The notes: a model not told the origin generated them from the sequence alone. A DNA stretch of 12,829 nt from Gammaproteobacteria bacterium (GCA_027484495.1 JAIXSW010000243.1:1-12829); one strand, 5' to 3'. Positions 1-7,912 are shown, counted from the first letter of the stretch. Translations and numbers: made by a program.

Positions 1-31
1 CTCAAAAAGCTGCTGTCGCAAAATGGGCGCG

Positions 32-37
32 ATTATA
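32..37 (-). promoter_or_regulatory. Candidate -10 box of a leftward gene outside the window
   Basis: Read on the minus strand this is a perfect TATAAT, just downstream of the probable glgX terminator. Transcription from it would leave the window at the left edge. No good -35 hexamer is seen at a 16-18 base spacing, where the sequence is GC-rich followed by a T-run. The plus strand here reads TATACT (34-39), but it also lacks a -35. The call rests on one hexamer and its position after a terminator. Confidence 0.3.
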
Positions 38-41
38 CTGG

Positions 42-67
42 AAAAAAACCGCGCCCGGCAGCGCCGG
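42..67 (-). terminator. Probable rho-independent terminator of the malQ-glgB-glgX operon
   Basis: On the minus strand, CCGGCGC (67-61) can pair with GCGCGG (54-49) as six G-C pairs with one bulged G around a six-base loop. Seven consecutive T residues follow directly (48-42). It lies about 75 bases after the glgX stop codon. The bulge makes the stem imperfect, but GC-rich stem plus T7 in this position is typical of intrinsic termination. Confidence 0.5.
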
Positions 68-142
68 CAGAAATTCTTTATGCTGTTCAGACCATTAGAG
101 CCAAACATAAAGAGACCGGCCACTCTCCGTATAAAAGACTTA

Positions 143-2206
143 TTACAATGCCGGATGTCCGTGCTGGCTGACCCACAATGACAACGAATTGCCTTGCTGC
201 AGATACGCGGCATCCGCCAGTTGTACCGGTGACACCAGCCCCATTTCAAATGACGTATCCATCACACAATGCCAGGGCCGGTCGGTCAACTGTAAGCTGA
301 TAGGCTCAGAACCGGCATTGATCATCATTAAAATCTCAGCATCAGCCCCGCTGCTGGCAATAACAAAATAACAATAGCGCGTCGCCGGCAAATGCCAGTC
401 CGCTTCGGTTTTTTCACTGCCATCGGCATTGAGCCAATGCACCTGATGTTTATCACCATGGCGCTGGTACTGATCATCAAGCAATGACAACTGCTGCAAG
501 CAAGGGTATTGCTGGCGGACCGCAATCATTTGTTGCACAAAACTTTGAAATTGGGTGGCGTGATAATCCAGCTGCCAGTTCAGCCAGCTCAGTTCGTTAT
601 CCTGACAATAGGCGTTGTTGTTGCCCTGTTGGCTATGACTGAGCTCGTCGCCACCCAGCCAGTGGATCATGCCCTGGCTCAGCAACAGGCTGGCCACCAG
701 ATTTCGTTTATGTTGATAACGCAATGCCAGAATCGCAGCATCACTGCTTGGGCCTTCCACACCGTGATTCAGACTCAGGTTATGGTCGTGACCATCACGG
801 TTTTGTTCACCATTCAGCCAGTTATGTTTTTGCTGGTAACAGACCACATCATGCAAGGTAAAACCATCGTGATAGGCCAGATAATTGACCGAACAGGCGG
901 CTGGTTTATGATGTTTCTGGAAAATATCGCGCGAGCCCAATAAACGCGTGGTGAATTCGTTCAGACTGCCATGATCACCGCGCCAGAACGACCGCATCGA
1001 ATCACGGAATTTGTCGTTTAATTCCGACCATTGCGCCGGAAACTGCCCCAATTGATAGCCATAAGGCCCGACATCCCAAGGCTCGGCGATTAATTTGGCG
1101 CCGGATAACACCGGGTCTTGGGCGACGATCTGCAAGAAAGTAGCAAAGGGGGTAAAGCGTTTGTGTTCACGCGCCAGCGTCACCGCTAAATCAAACCGAA
1201 AGCCATCAACCTGCATCTCGGTCAGCCAGTACCGCAACGCGTCCAGTACCAGTTTTTGTGTGGCCGGATGCGCCAGATTCAGCGTATTGCCGCAACCACT
1301 GTAATTGCAATAGGCCGAATAGTCTGTGATATCTGCATGATTTTCAAATAGATAATATTGACGATTCGCCAGGCCGCGTAAACTCAGATTATAACAATCG
1401 GCTTCAGCCGTGTGGTTAAACACCACGTCCAGGATCACTTCCAGCCCATGCTGATGATAAGTGCGCACCAGCGTCTTCATTTCCGCGACTGCGTCAACCA
1501 GCTGATAGCGTGGATCTGGTGCAAAAAAACACACCGGATTGTAACCCCAGTAATTACTCAGTTTCAGTTTCTCAAGGCGTGGTTCCGTCATAAAGGCTGC
1601 GACCGGCAGCAACTGCACAGTGGTGACGCCCAGATGCTTCAGATGGTTGATCACCGCCGGATGACTCATGCCAGCATAGGTGCCGCGCAGTTCTGCCGGC
1701 ACTTGCGGATGTAACATCGTCATGCCTTTGACGTGCGCTTCGTAAATGATGGTTTTTTCGCGTGGGATCAGCGGTTTCTGGCTGTCCTGCCAGTCAAAAT
1801 GTTCAGCTTCGAGCACACCTTTGGCCAGCATGTAATGACTGTCACTCTGATACAGGCGCTCGTTAAATACCACGGCCCGATTTAGCTTCCGCGCATAGGG
1901 ATCAATTAACAGATGGTTGCTGGTAAAAGTGAACCCTTCTGCCGGACGATCTGCGCCTTCGGCGCGCAGCAGATACAAACTTCCAGCCGGAATATGCTGA
2001 ACCTGTACATGCCAGATATCGCCGGTTCTGGCCGTGAACGCGAGTTCAGCCAGCGGTTCTTCGGTATCTGGACAAAACAGACACAACGTCAGACTGCTGG
2101 CATCCGGCGCATACACGGCAAAATTCCAACGACCAATGGTGATGTCAGTACAGACCGCCCCCAATGGCGCGGCATGACCAAAATCAGTGAGCAATTCAAC
2201 GTTCAT
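143..2206 (-). CDS. glgX: Glycogen debranching enzyme GlgX (GH13)
   Basis: GlgX hydrolyses alpha-1,6 branch points in glycogen, preferring the short branches left by glycogen phosphorylase, and releases maltodextrins in the cytoplasm. The 687-residue protein is slightly longer than E. coli GlgX (657). An N-terminal CBM48-like beta-sandwich (about 15-110) precedes the GH13 barrel. All four GH13 motifs are visible: DVVFNH (260-265), GFRFD with nucleophile Asp339, IAEPWD with acid/base Glu375, and YHDGF with Asp447. The signatures NGEQNRDG (near 465-472) and GNNNAYCQDN (near 528-537) are typical of GlgX/isoamylase-type enzymes. The start ATG lies 12 bases after the glgB stop with only a weak GAG ribosome site, so translation may depend on reading through from glgB. 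It is the last gene of the leftward operon. The family is certain; hydrolytic specificity is inferred from homology. Confidence 0.95.
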   Translation of the reverse strand: MNVELLTDFGHAAPLGAVCTDITIGRWNFAVYAPDASSLTLCLFCPDTEEPLAELAFTARTGDIWHVQVQHIPAGSLYLLRAEGADRPAEGFTFTSNHLLIDPYARKLNRAVVFNERLYQSDSHYMLAKGVLEAEHFDWQDSQKPLIPREKTIIYEAHVKGMTMLHPQVPAELRGTYAGMSHPAVINHLKHLGVTTVQLLPVAAFMTEPRLEKLKLSNYWGYNPVCFFAPDPRYQLVDAVAEMKTLVRTYHQHGLEVILDVVFNHTAEADCYNLSLRGLANRQYYLFENHADITDYSAYCNYSGCGNTLNLAHPATQKLVLDALRYWLTEMQVDGFRFDLAVTLAREHKRFTPFATFLQIVAQDPVLSGAKLIAEPWDVGPYGYQLGQFPAQWSELNDKFRDSMRSFWRGDHGSLNEFTTRLLGSRDIFQKHHKPAACSVNYLAYHDGFTLHDVVCYQQKHNWLNGEQNRDGHDHNLSLNHGVEGPSSDAAILALRYQHKRNLVASLLLSQGMIHWLGGDELSHSQQGNNNAYCQDNELSWLNWQLDYHATQFQSFVQQMIAVRQQYPCLQQLSLLDDQYQRHGDKHQVHWLNADGSEKTEADWHLPATRYCYFVIASSGADAEILMMINAGSEPISLQLTDRPWHCVMDTSFEMGLVSPVQLADAAYLQQGNSLSLWVSQHGHPAL

Positions 2207-2218
2207 AGCAAACTCATG

Positions 2219-4378
2219 TTAACGGCAACGACGTAAATACAAAGTCGACAGCGGCGGTAATTCCAGCGCCAGTTGCAAGTCATCCCCCGCCTGCAAATGC
2301 GGCCCAACCGGATAATTGCTGCCCCAATAATAAGCAGAATCGGAGTTCAGGATCACCTCATAAGTGCCCGCCACCTGCACCGGCAAGCGAAATTGTGTAC
2401 GAGCGACCGGAGTAAAATTGCTGACTACATAAACCACATCACCACTGCTGTCTAGGCGGCGGAACGATACCGTACTGTGATCGGCGTCCTGATGGTCAAT
2501 CCAGGCAAAACCGCCCGCCTGATGGTCCAGCTCGTACAAAGGTTTGCAGCGCTGATACGTATGATTGAGGTCGCGGAACAATTGCGAGATACCACGATGT
2601 TTTTCAAAATCCAATAAAAACCACGGTAAAGCCAGATTGTGATTCCACTCGGTGCCCTGACCGAATTCATTGCCCATAAAATTCAGTTTTTTGCCAGGAT
2701 GGGCAAACATAAAGGCGTAATAAGCGCGCAGATTGGCCGCCTGTTGCCATTCATCGCCCGGCATTTTATTCAGGATGCTGCCTTTGCCGTGCACCACTTC
2801 ATCATGGGACAGTGGCAGAATAAAATTCTCGTTGTACGCATACACCATCGAGAACGTCAGATCATTGTGGTGGTATTTGCGGTAGGCCGGATCTTTGCTG
2901 ATGTAGCGCAGCGTATCGTTCATCCAGCCCATGTTCCACTTGAAGCCAAAGCCGAGGCCACCTAAATCGACCGGACGGCTGACGCCGGCAAACGAAGTCG
3001 ATTCTTCGGCGATCGTCATCGCGCGCGGATGCTTGCTGTAGACTTCCTGATTCAGCCATTTCAGCAAACTGATGGCTTCATAGTTGTGGTTACCACCATC
3101 GATATTCGGGATCCATTCACCATGTTCGCGTGAATAATCTAAGTAAAGCATCGACGCCACGGCATCAACGCGCAGGCCGTCAATATGAAATTTATCCAGC
3201 CAGAACAAGGCACTGGCGACTAAAAATTGCCGGACATAGTCTTTGCCGAAGTCATAAATGCAGGAATTCCAGTCCGGATGCCAGCCGCGACGCGGATCGG
3301 CGTATTCATACAGATGACCGCCGTCAAACCGGGCCAGGCCATGACCGTCTTCCGGGAAATGCGCCGGCACCCAGTCAAGTAACACGCCAATGCCGGCGGC
3401 ATGGCAAGCATCTACAAAGGCCTTAAATTGATCAGGTGTGCCAAACCGCGATGTGACCGCAAACATGCCCAAAGGCTGGTAGCCCCAGGAGCCGGTATAA
3501 GGATGCTCCAGCACTGGTAACAGTTCAATGTGGGTGTAGCCCATATCGAGCACATACGGAATGAGCTGCTCTGCCAGTTCTGGATATGTCAGGAAACTGC
3601 CATCGGCATGGGTGCGCCAGCTACCCAAATGCACTTCATAAATGCTCATTGGACTTTGGTACGGCTGGTGGTCGCGGTTTTGCCAGGCACTGTCCTGCCA
3701 CTGGTAGCGGCTGTGGTCGAACACTAAAGATGCATGCGACGGGAATTGTTCCGCCGCAAAAGCCATTGGGTCGGCTTTATGCGGTAATAAATGCCCGGCC
3801 GCATCTTTGATTTCAAATTTGTAACGCACACCAGCCGCCACTTCCGGCACATACAGCACCCAGTGTCCGCACGCCGTGCGCTCCATCGGATGACAGCGTC
3901 CGTCCCAGTTGTTCATATCGCCGATCAGGCTGACGGCACTGGCATGTGGTGCATACACGGCAAAACGGGTCCCGCTGATCGTCTGCTTACCTGCTTTGAC
4001 TTCAACCAGCTGCGCACCTAATTGCTGGTACAGATTTTCCGGTCTGGTATTGACGTGATGCACGGCGAAAAACGCTTCATCTTTAAATTGATAAGGGTCA
4101 ATCACACTGTAGCTGTGATGCGCGGTCTGCACCTGCAGACGATATGGCTGCGGGTTTTTCCGGCGCGGTAGCGCCAGTTCAAATAATCCGGCGATAGCCG
4201 CCACCGGCGTCATCACGCCGAGCACTTTGCCATCGTCGAGTGCTACGACTTCCACCTGCAGTGCAGATGGCAAAAAGGCCCGGATCAACAGGCCTTTTTC
4301 TGCAGTTTGCCAGCCAAGTACGGTAAATGGCTGCGCGCAACGCACGTCGTTTAGAGCTTGAAGCTGATGGTCTGGCAT
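2219..4378 (-). CDS. glgB: 1,4-alpha-glucan branching enzyme GlgB
   Basis: GlgB cuts alpha-1,4 glucan chains and re-joins them through alpha-1,6 links, creating the branches of glycogen. The 719-residue protein has two N-terminal CBM48-type modules (about 15-110 and 125-215, the second containing the GDMNNWDGR signature), the GH13 catalytic barrel and a C-terminal beta domain. The motifs are DWVPAHF (335-341), GLRVD with nucleophile Asp405, TIAEE with Glu458, and SHDE with Asp526. This catalytic numbering is, as I recall it, identical to that of E. coli GlgB. The start is supported by AGGA six bases upstream of the ATG (4388-4385 on the minus strand). It follows malQ after 75 bases containing a hairpin and precedes glgX by 12 bases, so the three genes are probably one transcript. 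It looks intact, with no missing catalytic residue. Confidence 0.97.
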   Translation of the reverse strand: MPDHQLQALNDVRCAQPFTVLGWQTAEKGLLIRAFLPSALQVEVVALDDGKVLGVMTPVAAIAGLFELALPRRKNPQPYRLQVQTAHHSYSVIDPYQFKDEAFFAVHHVNTRPENLYQQLGAQLVEVKAGKQTISGTRFAVYAPHASAVSLIGDMNNWDGRCHPMERTACGHWVLYVPEVAAGVRYKFEIKDAAGHLLPHKADPMAFAAEQFPSHASLVFDHSRYQWQDSAWQNRDHQPYQSPMSIYEVHLGSWRTHADGSFLTYPELAEQLIPYVLDMGYTHIELLPVLEHPYTGSWGYQPLGMFAVTSRFGTPDQFKAFVDACHAAGIGVLLDWVPAHFPEDGHGLARFDGGHLYEYADPRRGWHPDWNSCIYDFGKDYVRQFLVASALFWLDKFHIDGLRVDAVASMLYLDYSREHGEWIPNIDGGNHNYEAISLLKWLNQEVYSKHPRAMTIAEESTSFAGVSRPVDLGGLGFGFKWNMGWMNDTLRYISKDPAYRKYHHNDLTFSMVYAYNENFILPLSHDEVVHGKGSILNKMPGDEWQQAANLRAYYAFMFAHPGKKLNFMGNEFGQGTEWNHNLALPWFLLDFEKHRGISQLFRDLNHTYQRCKPLYELDHQAGGFAWIDHQDADHSTVSFRRLDSSGDVVYVVSNFTPVARTQFRLPVQVAGTYEVILNSDSAYYWGSNYPVGPHLQAGDDLQLALELPPLSTLYLRRCR

Positions 4379-4415
4379 AACAAATCCTGTGTCATTAAAA
4401 GCGGGAATTGCGGGG

Positions 4416-4439
4416 GCTCCGGTACTCAGGTACCGGAGC
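4416..4439. repeat. Perfect inverted repeat in the malQ-glgB spacer
   Basis: GCTCCGGTAC (4416-4425) and GTACCGGAGC (4430-4439) are exact reverse complements around the four-base loop TCAG. In the leftward transcript the hairpin lies between the malQ stop codon and the glgB ribosome site. No T-run follows closely on either strand; the nearest T4 in the minus direction is about 15 bases away. It is therefore more likely an mRNA-stabilising or processing hairpin, a partial attenuator, or one copy of a dispersed REP-like element than a full terminator. Confidence 0.75.
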
Positions 4440-4453
4440 TATATGCATTAAGA

Positions 4454-6655
4454 TTATGAATATAAGCCTGTTCTGCGGTTAACTGTCAATTGCTTCAGGT
4501 GAGATTTGATATGTTCCTGCTGTGCCAGTTGTTCCAGCGTCATGCTCAGTTTGCGCCGCCAGTTCGGGTATTCATCGCTGGTACCCGGCACGTTTACCGG
4601 CTCAGTCATCTCCATCCAGTCTTCCAGTTGCAGACATAACAGCTGGCAACTGCCGCGCGCCAGATGTTGCTGTAAGGCAAAACTCAAAGTGCGATCCATG
4701 CCAAGATGCTCCACCGTTCGCGGATAATCGGCCGGCAACATATTGTGACCGTGCAGCGAATCAAGGATGCGTTGCTTGGCCGCATGGCGGTCCTGATACA
4801 AGCCTGGCAGGATCTCTTCGGTGTACAATCCAAGCTGTAAACCTAATTTCAGATCTGAACAGTGCCAGAAACCAATCAGCGTCGGCATATCGTGAGTGGT
4901 CAGTGCCGACATCGCCTGCACCGGATAATGCGCCGTCGAGATGTAACCGCCATCTTCGGCTTGTTCAAAGAAGAAAATGCGATAGGAGTACATGCCAAAC
5001 TGCTGCAGCAACTCAAAGATGCCATCCGGCACAGTGCCGAGGTCTTCACCAATCACCACCGCTTGCTGCCGCTGACTTTCCAGCGCCAGAATGCCGAGTA
5101 AATCCATGATTGGATAATACAGATACGCACCTTCACCGGCCGACACTGAACCTTTAGGGACCCACCACAACCGCAGTAACGCCATCACGTGGTCAATCCG
5201 CAGCGCACCGGAATCGCGCATATTGGCGCGAAACAGGTCGATCATTGGCTGATAGGCCTGGCGGAATAATTCGTATGGGTACATCGGCGGCAGGCCCCAG
5301 TTCTGACCTTTTGGCCCCAGAATATCCGGTGGTGCACCAACGCTGGCGTCGCGACAGTATAATTCCGGATTAGCCCAAATCTCGGTCGAGGCTTCACTGA
5401 CGCCGACTGCTAAGTCGCGATACAGGCCCAGTAACATGCCGTGTTCTTTAGCTTGCTGCTGCACTTTGGCCAGCTGTTGCTGCGCACAGAATTGCAGATA
5501 GCTGAAAAAGCCGATGTCGTGCTGATTGGCTAAAGCAAAGGCCTGCACCGCCTCGCTGTCTGCGCTGCGATATTGTTCCGGCCAGTTTGGCCAGCCCCAG
5601 GCGTGTGGGTCTTTGGCAATCAGATGTAAGTGCAAGGCGTCATACAGCGCCAGTTGACGCAGACTGTCACCGCCTTCAGCAACAAAACGGTCAAATTCAG
5701 CAGACAGCGCCACATCTTTTTGGCCCTGATCAAGATACCACTGATACAACGCTCGCAGGGCCGGCAATTTCAGTTGCATCACGCCGCTGTAATCAACCCA
5801 ATGTTTGTCGCGCTGCGCCTGTAATTGCGCCTGGAAATCGGCTTGCGCCAGCTGTTGCTGCAAAGCAGCACACTGACTGAAACCCGGCATCTGCGCCACG
5901 CTCAGATAAATCATATTAAGCCAGCGCCGGCTTGATGGGCTATATGGACTGGCAGACTCCGGCATTGCCGGATACAAAGCATGGATTGGGTTTAAGCCGA
6001 CAAAATCTGCGCCCTGCGCCGCCAGATAGTTCACCAGCTGAGCTAAATCAGCAAAGTCACCAAAACCCCAGTTCAGATCCGACTTCACCGCATACAGTTG
6101 CACCGAAATGCCCCACTGTTTCTGCTGTGTAAACGCTGCTGGCTGATAACAACGCTCCGGCACCACGATCAATGACTGACTGAAATCGTCATCGTCGCCG
6201 TCGATCTGTAATTCCAGCCGGTGGTAACCGTATGGCAGCGCCAGCGGCAGCATGAATTCGTATTGCTGGTATTCAACTTCATCAAATACCGATACTTGCG
6301 TCAGCTCACCGTCGTCGACGGCAACCAGCTTAAACTGCTGCGACTGCCCTGCTTCGCTGATGACCGTCACTGTCAGCGCCTGATGCACCTGCGCCAGTGG
6401 CAGGCGTAATTCTAAGGTCAATTGTTCGGCCCGGTTTTGCACCGACACCGGATCTAACGGCTCGGCCCAATGCAGCAATTGACGTTCACGCAGTTGCGCT
6501 GCTGCTTTGGCATTGTCACTGACGTCGAAGCCCAATGCACAAAGCATGCGTAACTGATCTTTTTCTGCCACTTCGGCAGGCTTGCCCCAGGCATCGGTAA
6601 ATTGCGTTTCAATGCCATTAAAGCCGATCAGTTCGGCCAGCAGTGTTTTGTCCAT
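4454..6655 (-). CDS. malQ: 4-alpha-glucanotransferase (amylomaltase) MalQ
   Basis: MalQ transfers maltosyl or longer alpha-1,4 glucan units between maltodextrins, releasing glucose; it belongs to GH77 and acts in the cytoplasm. From the chosen start the protein has 733 residues, longer than E. coli MalQ (694), with an N-terminal beta-sandwich extension (about 70-170). Motifs seen: NWGFGDF (195-201), SPYSPSSRRWLN (236-247), GAPPD with GQNWGLPP (440-457), RIDH with nucleophile Asp488, IGEDLG with acid/base Glu537, THDMP with Asp589, and a C-terminal NVPGT-DEYPNWR block (688-700). The ATG at 6655 is preferred because GGAG lies five bases upstream (6664-6661) and the product begins MDKTLLAELIG. 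A TTG codon at 6721 would add 22 residues but has no ribosome site. It is first in the operon with glgB and glgX, which suggests coupling of maltodextrin recycling to glycogen metabolism. Confidence 0.95.
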   Translation of the reverse strand: MDKTLLAELIGFNGIETQFTDAWGKPAEVAEKDQLRMLCALGFDVSDNAKAAAQLRERQLLHWAEPLDPVSVQNRAEQLTLELRLPLAQVHQALTVTVISEAGQSQQFKLVAVDDGELTQVSVFDEVEYQQYEFMLPLALPYGYHRLELQIDGDDDDFSQSLIVVPERCYQPAAFTQQKQWGISVQLYAVKSDLNWGFGDFADLAQLVNYLAAQGADFVGLNPIHALYPAMPESASPYSPSSRRWLNMIYLSVAQMPGFSQCAALQQQLAQADFQAQLQAQRDKHWVDYSGVMQLKLPALRALYQWYLDQGQKDVALSAEFDRFVAEGGDSLRQLALYDALHLHLIAKDPHAWGWPNWPEQYRSADSEAVQAFALANQHDIGFFSYLQFCAQQQLAKVQQQAKEHGMLLGLYRDLAVGVSEASTEIWANPELYCRDASVGAPPDILGPKGQNWGLPPMYPYELFRQAYQPMIDLFRANMRDSGALRIDHVMALLRLWWVPKGSVSAGEGAYLYYPIMDLLGILALESQRQQAVVIGEDLGTVPDGIFELLQQFGMYSYRIFFFEQAEDGGYISTAHYPVQAMSALTTHDMPTLIGFWHCSDLKLGLQLGLYTEEILPGLYQDRHAAKQRILDSLHGHNMLPADYPRTVEHLGMDRTLSFALQQHLARGSCQLLCLQLEDWMEMTEPVNVPGTSDEYPNWRRKLSMTLEQLAQQEHIKSHLKQLTVNRRTGLYS

Positions 6656-6736
6656 AAAGGCTCCAACTCGGTTTCGTCGCTCTGTCCATGCCGGATTTAC
6701 AATTGGGTTCTGTGCCCGCAACCGGCTTTGGCAAGC

Positions 6737-6764
6737 AGTATAAGACTTTAAAAAACAGCGTCGA
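6737..6764 (-). promoter_or_regulatory. Candidate sigma-70 promoter of malQ-glgB-glgX
   Basis: On the minus strand TCGACG (6764-6759, four of six to TTGACA) is followed after 16 bases by TATACT (6742-6737, five of six to TATAAT). The predicted start near 6730 would give a leader of about 75 bases before the malQ ATG. HexR-like site 1 would then be centred about 60 bases upstream of the start. The call is from consensus only. Confidence 0.4.
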
Positions 6765-6782
6765 TGGCAAAATCGCAGATTA

Positions 6783-6797
6783 CGTCATTAAATTACA
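6783..6797. promoter_or_regulatory. HexR-like operator, site 1
   Basis: CGTCATTAAATTACA matches the HexR consensus as I know it (TGTAATTAAATTACA) at 13 of 15 positions, with an intact right half ATTACA. HexR is an RpiR-family regulator that senses 2-keto-3-deoxy-6-phosphogluconate and controls gapA and other central carbon genes in many gammaproteobacteria. The site lies between malQ and gapA, 63 bases centre-to-centre from site 2. Assignment to HexR is inferred from the motif and from gapA being a classic target. Confidence 0.5.
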
Positions 6798-6818
6798 TAA
6801 ATACGATTGCATAACAAA

Positions 6819-6841
6819 TTTCCGCTTGAAAATGGCGGAAA
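6819..6841. repeat. Inverted repeat between the HexR-like sites
   Basis: TTTCCGC (6819-6825) and GCGGAAA (6835-6841) are exact reverse complements separated by nine bases. The spacer contains TTGAAA (6826-6831), the best -35 candidate for gapA. A dimeric regulator bound here would compete with or contact RNA polymerase. I do not recognise the motif. Confidence 0.5.
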
Positions 6842-6853
6842 AACATGTAATTT
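6826..6853 (+). promoter_or_regulatory. Weak candidate promoter of gapA
   Basis: TTGAAA (6826-6831, five of six to TTGACA) is followed after 16 bases by TAATTT (6848-6853, only three of six to TATAAT). The -10 would lie inside HexR-like site 2, an arrangement expected for repression by occlusion. The poor -10 makes the exact promoter uncertain. Confidence 0.28.
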
Positions 6854-6860
6854 TACTACA
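6846..6860. promoter_or_regulatory. HexR-like operator, site 2
   Basis: TGTAATTTTACTACA is an imperfect palindrome whose half-sites TGTAAT and ACTACA match the HexR half-sites (TGTAAT, ATTACA) at 11 of 12 positions. It is centred 34 bases upstream of the gapA ATG, where binding would block the promoter or early transcription. It is the stronger of the two HexR-like sites by half-site conservation. Confidence 0.6.
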
Positions 6861-6886
6861 CAATTCGACAGCATCAGGGGTGCCTT

Positions 6887-7894
6887 ATGACAATTCGTGT
6901 CGCGATCAATGGTTTTGGCCGTATCGGCCGCAATGTTTTACGTGCTTTATATGAAAGTAAGAAGTCATACGACATCAAAGTCGTCGCCATTAATGATTTA
7001 GGTGACGCATCGATTAACGCACACCTGCTGAAGTACGACACGGCGCACGGTATTTTCTTCGCCAATGTTGAGCATTCTGACAAAGCGATTTATGTCAATC
7101 AGGACGAGATCCTGACACTGAGCGAACGCAACCCGGCCAATCTGCCTTGGGCTGATTTAAAAGTTGATGTGGTGCTGGAATGTACCGGTCTGTTCACTGA
7201 CCGCCAGTCTGCCGGCGCTCACCTGACTGCGGGTGCGAAAAAAGTCATCATCTCTGCACCGGCAAAAGATGTTGATGCAACTGTGGTATATGGTGTGAAC
7301 CACGATGTGATCACCCCGGAAATGACCATTATCTCCAATGCCAGCTGCACCACGAACTGTCTGTCGCCTATCGCTAAGCCGCTGAATGATATTCTCGGCA
7401 TTGAGTCTGGCCTGATGACAACTATCCATGCTTACACCAACGACCAGCGTTTATCTGATGTCTATCACACCGACGTGCGCCGTGCCCGTGCTGCGGCGAT
7501 GTCGATGATCCCAACCAAAACCGGTGCTGCTGCAGCGGTAGGTCTGGTGGTTCCGGCGTTAAAAGGCAAGTTTGATGGCCTGGCGGTACGTGTACCAACG
7601 ATTAACGTATCACTGGTCGACTTAACCTTTATCGCCGGTCGCGAAACGACCATTGAAGAAGTGAACCAAATCATCCGTGACGCTGCGGCGCAGTTCCCGA
7701 TGAATCAGGTGCTTGCAGTCAACGACCTGCCACTGGTGTCAGTCGACTTTAACCACAATCCGATGTCATCGATTTTTGATGCCACCGAAACGCGGGTGAA
7801 TGGCCGTCTGGTCAAAGTGATGGCCTGGTACGACAACGAGTGGGGTTTCTCTAACCGGATGCTCGACAACACTGTTGAACTGATGAAGTCCTAA
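6887..7894 (+). CDS. gapA: NAD-dependent glyceraldehyde-3-phosphate dehydrogenase
   Basis: This enzyme oxidises and phosphorylates glyceraldehyde-3-phosphate to 1,3-bisphosphoglycerate, reversibly, in glycolysis and gluconeogenesis. The 335-residue protein has the usual length. The Rossmann motif INGFGRIGR is at 7-15, and Asp37 in AINDLGD is in the position that selects NAD over NADP. The active site is SNASCTTNC with Cys154, and His181 (TTIHAYT) is the catalytic base partner. The S-loop segment RRARAAAMSMIPTKTGA (199-213) differs from the E. coli GapA form (RGGRGASQNIIPSSTGA), so it belongs to the other common proteobacterial GAPDH branch. The start is supported by AGGGG six bases upstream (6876-6880). 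Two HexR-like sites lie upstream and a strong terminator downstream, so it is probably monocistronic. A role as GapA rather than erythrose-4-phosphate dehydrogenase is inferred from sequence type and context. Confidence 0.95.
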   Translation: MTIRVAINGFGRIGRNVLRALYESKKSYDIKVVAINDLGDASINAHLLKYDTAHGIFFANVEHSDKAIYVNQDEILTLSERNPANLPWADLKVDVVLECTGLFTDRQSAGAHLTAGAKKVIISAPAKDVDATVVYGVNHDVITPEMTIISNASCTTNCLSPIAKPLNDILGIESGLMTTIHAYTNDQRLSDVYHTDVRRARAAAMSMIPTKTGAAAAVGLVVPALKGKFDGLAVRVPTINVSLVDLTFIAGRETTIEEVNQIIRDAAAQFPMNQVLAVNDLPLVSVDFNHNPMSSIFDATETRVNGRLVKVMAWYDNEWGFSNRMLDNTVELMKS

Positions 7895-7912
7895 GCAGCA
7901 TGCTTTCAGATT

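Noticed and set aside
509..943. 144-codon hydrophobic-looking open frame antisense to glgX
   Set aside because: It lies within glgX over its conserved active-site region and has no clear ribosome site; its Val/Ile/Thr-rich translation mirrors glgX codons.
4522..5109. 195-codon open frame on the plus strand antisense to malQ
   Set aside because: It lies wholly within the catalytic part of malQ, has a low-complexity Ala/Pro/Arg-rich translation with no domain, and is explained by codon bias of the opposite strand.
6656..6721. 22-residue N-terminal extension of MalQ from a TTG codon
   Set aside because: No ribosome site before the TTG, whereas GGAG is correctly spaced before the ATG at 6655, and the candidate promoter start near 6730 would leave almost no leader.
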